Of a stretch of DNA of 5,779 bases, positions 5,710-5,779 are shown in pieces. Under the pieces are notes generated by a model. That model searched no databases. It was not told where the DNA came from and saw nothing but the letters and a program-made list of their open reading frames with translations. Made by a program: the position numbers and the translations under genes. This DNA is from an uncultured Rhodospirillales bacterium (GTDB lineage: Bacteria; Pseudomonadota; Alphaproteobacteria; RF32; CAG-239): the NCBI GenBank assembly GCA_902795665.1, contig CADBMA010000010.1, forward strand, positions 1-5,779, in the 5' to 3' direction. Within the stretch, counting starts at the first letter, position 1, and each line of letters starts with the position of its first letter.

Positions 5710-5779
5710 TTAGCTGCCAGATACAAAATATTTTGTTTGGTCAAGGCACAATGCCAAGTTGGCGCGGTGGCCGTGCCAC
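5710..5779 (-). CDS. C-terminal 22 codons of an unrecognised gene entering from the right edge
   Basis: The minus strand is open from the window edge to a TAA at 5712-5710. It encodes WHGHRANLAL, CLDQTKYFVSGS. The stop lies 3 nt before a strong terminator oriented for this strand, which supports a real gene end. The tail is too short to assign a family. A second minus-strand frame also stops in this stretch (TGA at about 5741), and the third stays open through the terminator. The chosen frame is favoured by position and by protein-like composition only. Confidence 0.45.
   Translation of the reverse strand, partial: WHGHRANLALCLDQTKYFVSGS

Noticed and set aside
5620..5710. A tRNA or other small RNA gene ahead of the terminator
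   Set aside because: There is no T-loop GTTCGA-type sequence or cloverleaf pairing, and the terminator is better explained by the minus-strand gene ending at 5710.
1..5779. CRISPR array, insertion sequence, prophage or toxin-antitoxin pair
   Set aside because: No spaced direct repeats, terminal inverted repeats with a transposase, phage structural genes or paired small overlapping genes are present.

Overview
The window is AT-rich bacterial chromosome and most likely comes from a low-GC alphaproteobacterium. Two signs support this. The LexA has the alphaproteobacterial form (start MLTPKQYKLL, then KSKSGI and LPHKARALEV). Its promoter carries a direct-repeat SOS box, GAAC-N7-GAAC, which is the alphaproteobacterial type and not the CTGT-N8-ACAG type of enterics. 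The genus cannot be read from the sequence; a gut- or host-associated low-GC lineage is a guess.

Layout. Positions 1-1211 (minus) hold the first 403 codons of class II lysyl-tRNA synthetase, running off the left edge. Positions 1212-1347 are a compact divergent control region: a lysS promoter facing left, a lexA promoter facing right, and a LexA operator over the lexA -10. lexA follows at 1348-2004. About 80 bp further on lies a 769-residue cytoplasmic protein of unknown function (2084-4393), closed by a strong terminator at 4412-4442. A short promoter region with a 9-bp inverted repeat leads into a small lipoprotein gene (4526-4903). This is tail-to-tail with a hemolysin III/PAQR-type membrane protein gene (4900-5541, minus), and the two stop codons overlap. 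The right end has a possible hairpin, a bidirectional terminator (5676-5706) and the last 22 codons of an unrecognised minus-strand gene.

How the parts relate. lysS, lexA and the hemolysin III homolog are ordinary chromosomal genes and do not form a pathway. The one regulatory circuit that can be read directly is LexA autorepression. The least explained item is the 769-residue protein. It appears to contain the same roughly 60-residue module twice, on either side of a very acidic Asp/Asn/Glu/Ser-rich linker, and ends in a basic Gly/Arg tail. No strong terminator separates it from lexA, so some transcription from the SOS-controlled promoter could reach it, but it also has its own plausible promoter and no SOS box.

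No transposase, CRISPR array, tRNA, rRNA or prophage gene was seen. There is no clear sign of a complete new multi-gene system; the 769-residue protein is the best candidate for something undescribed.
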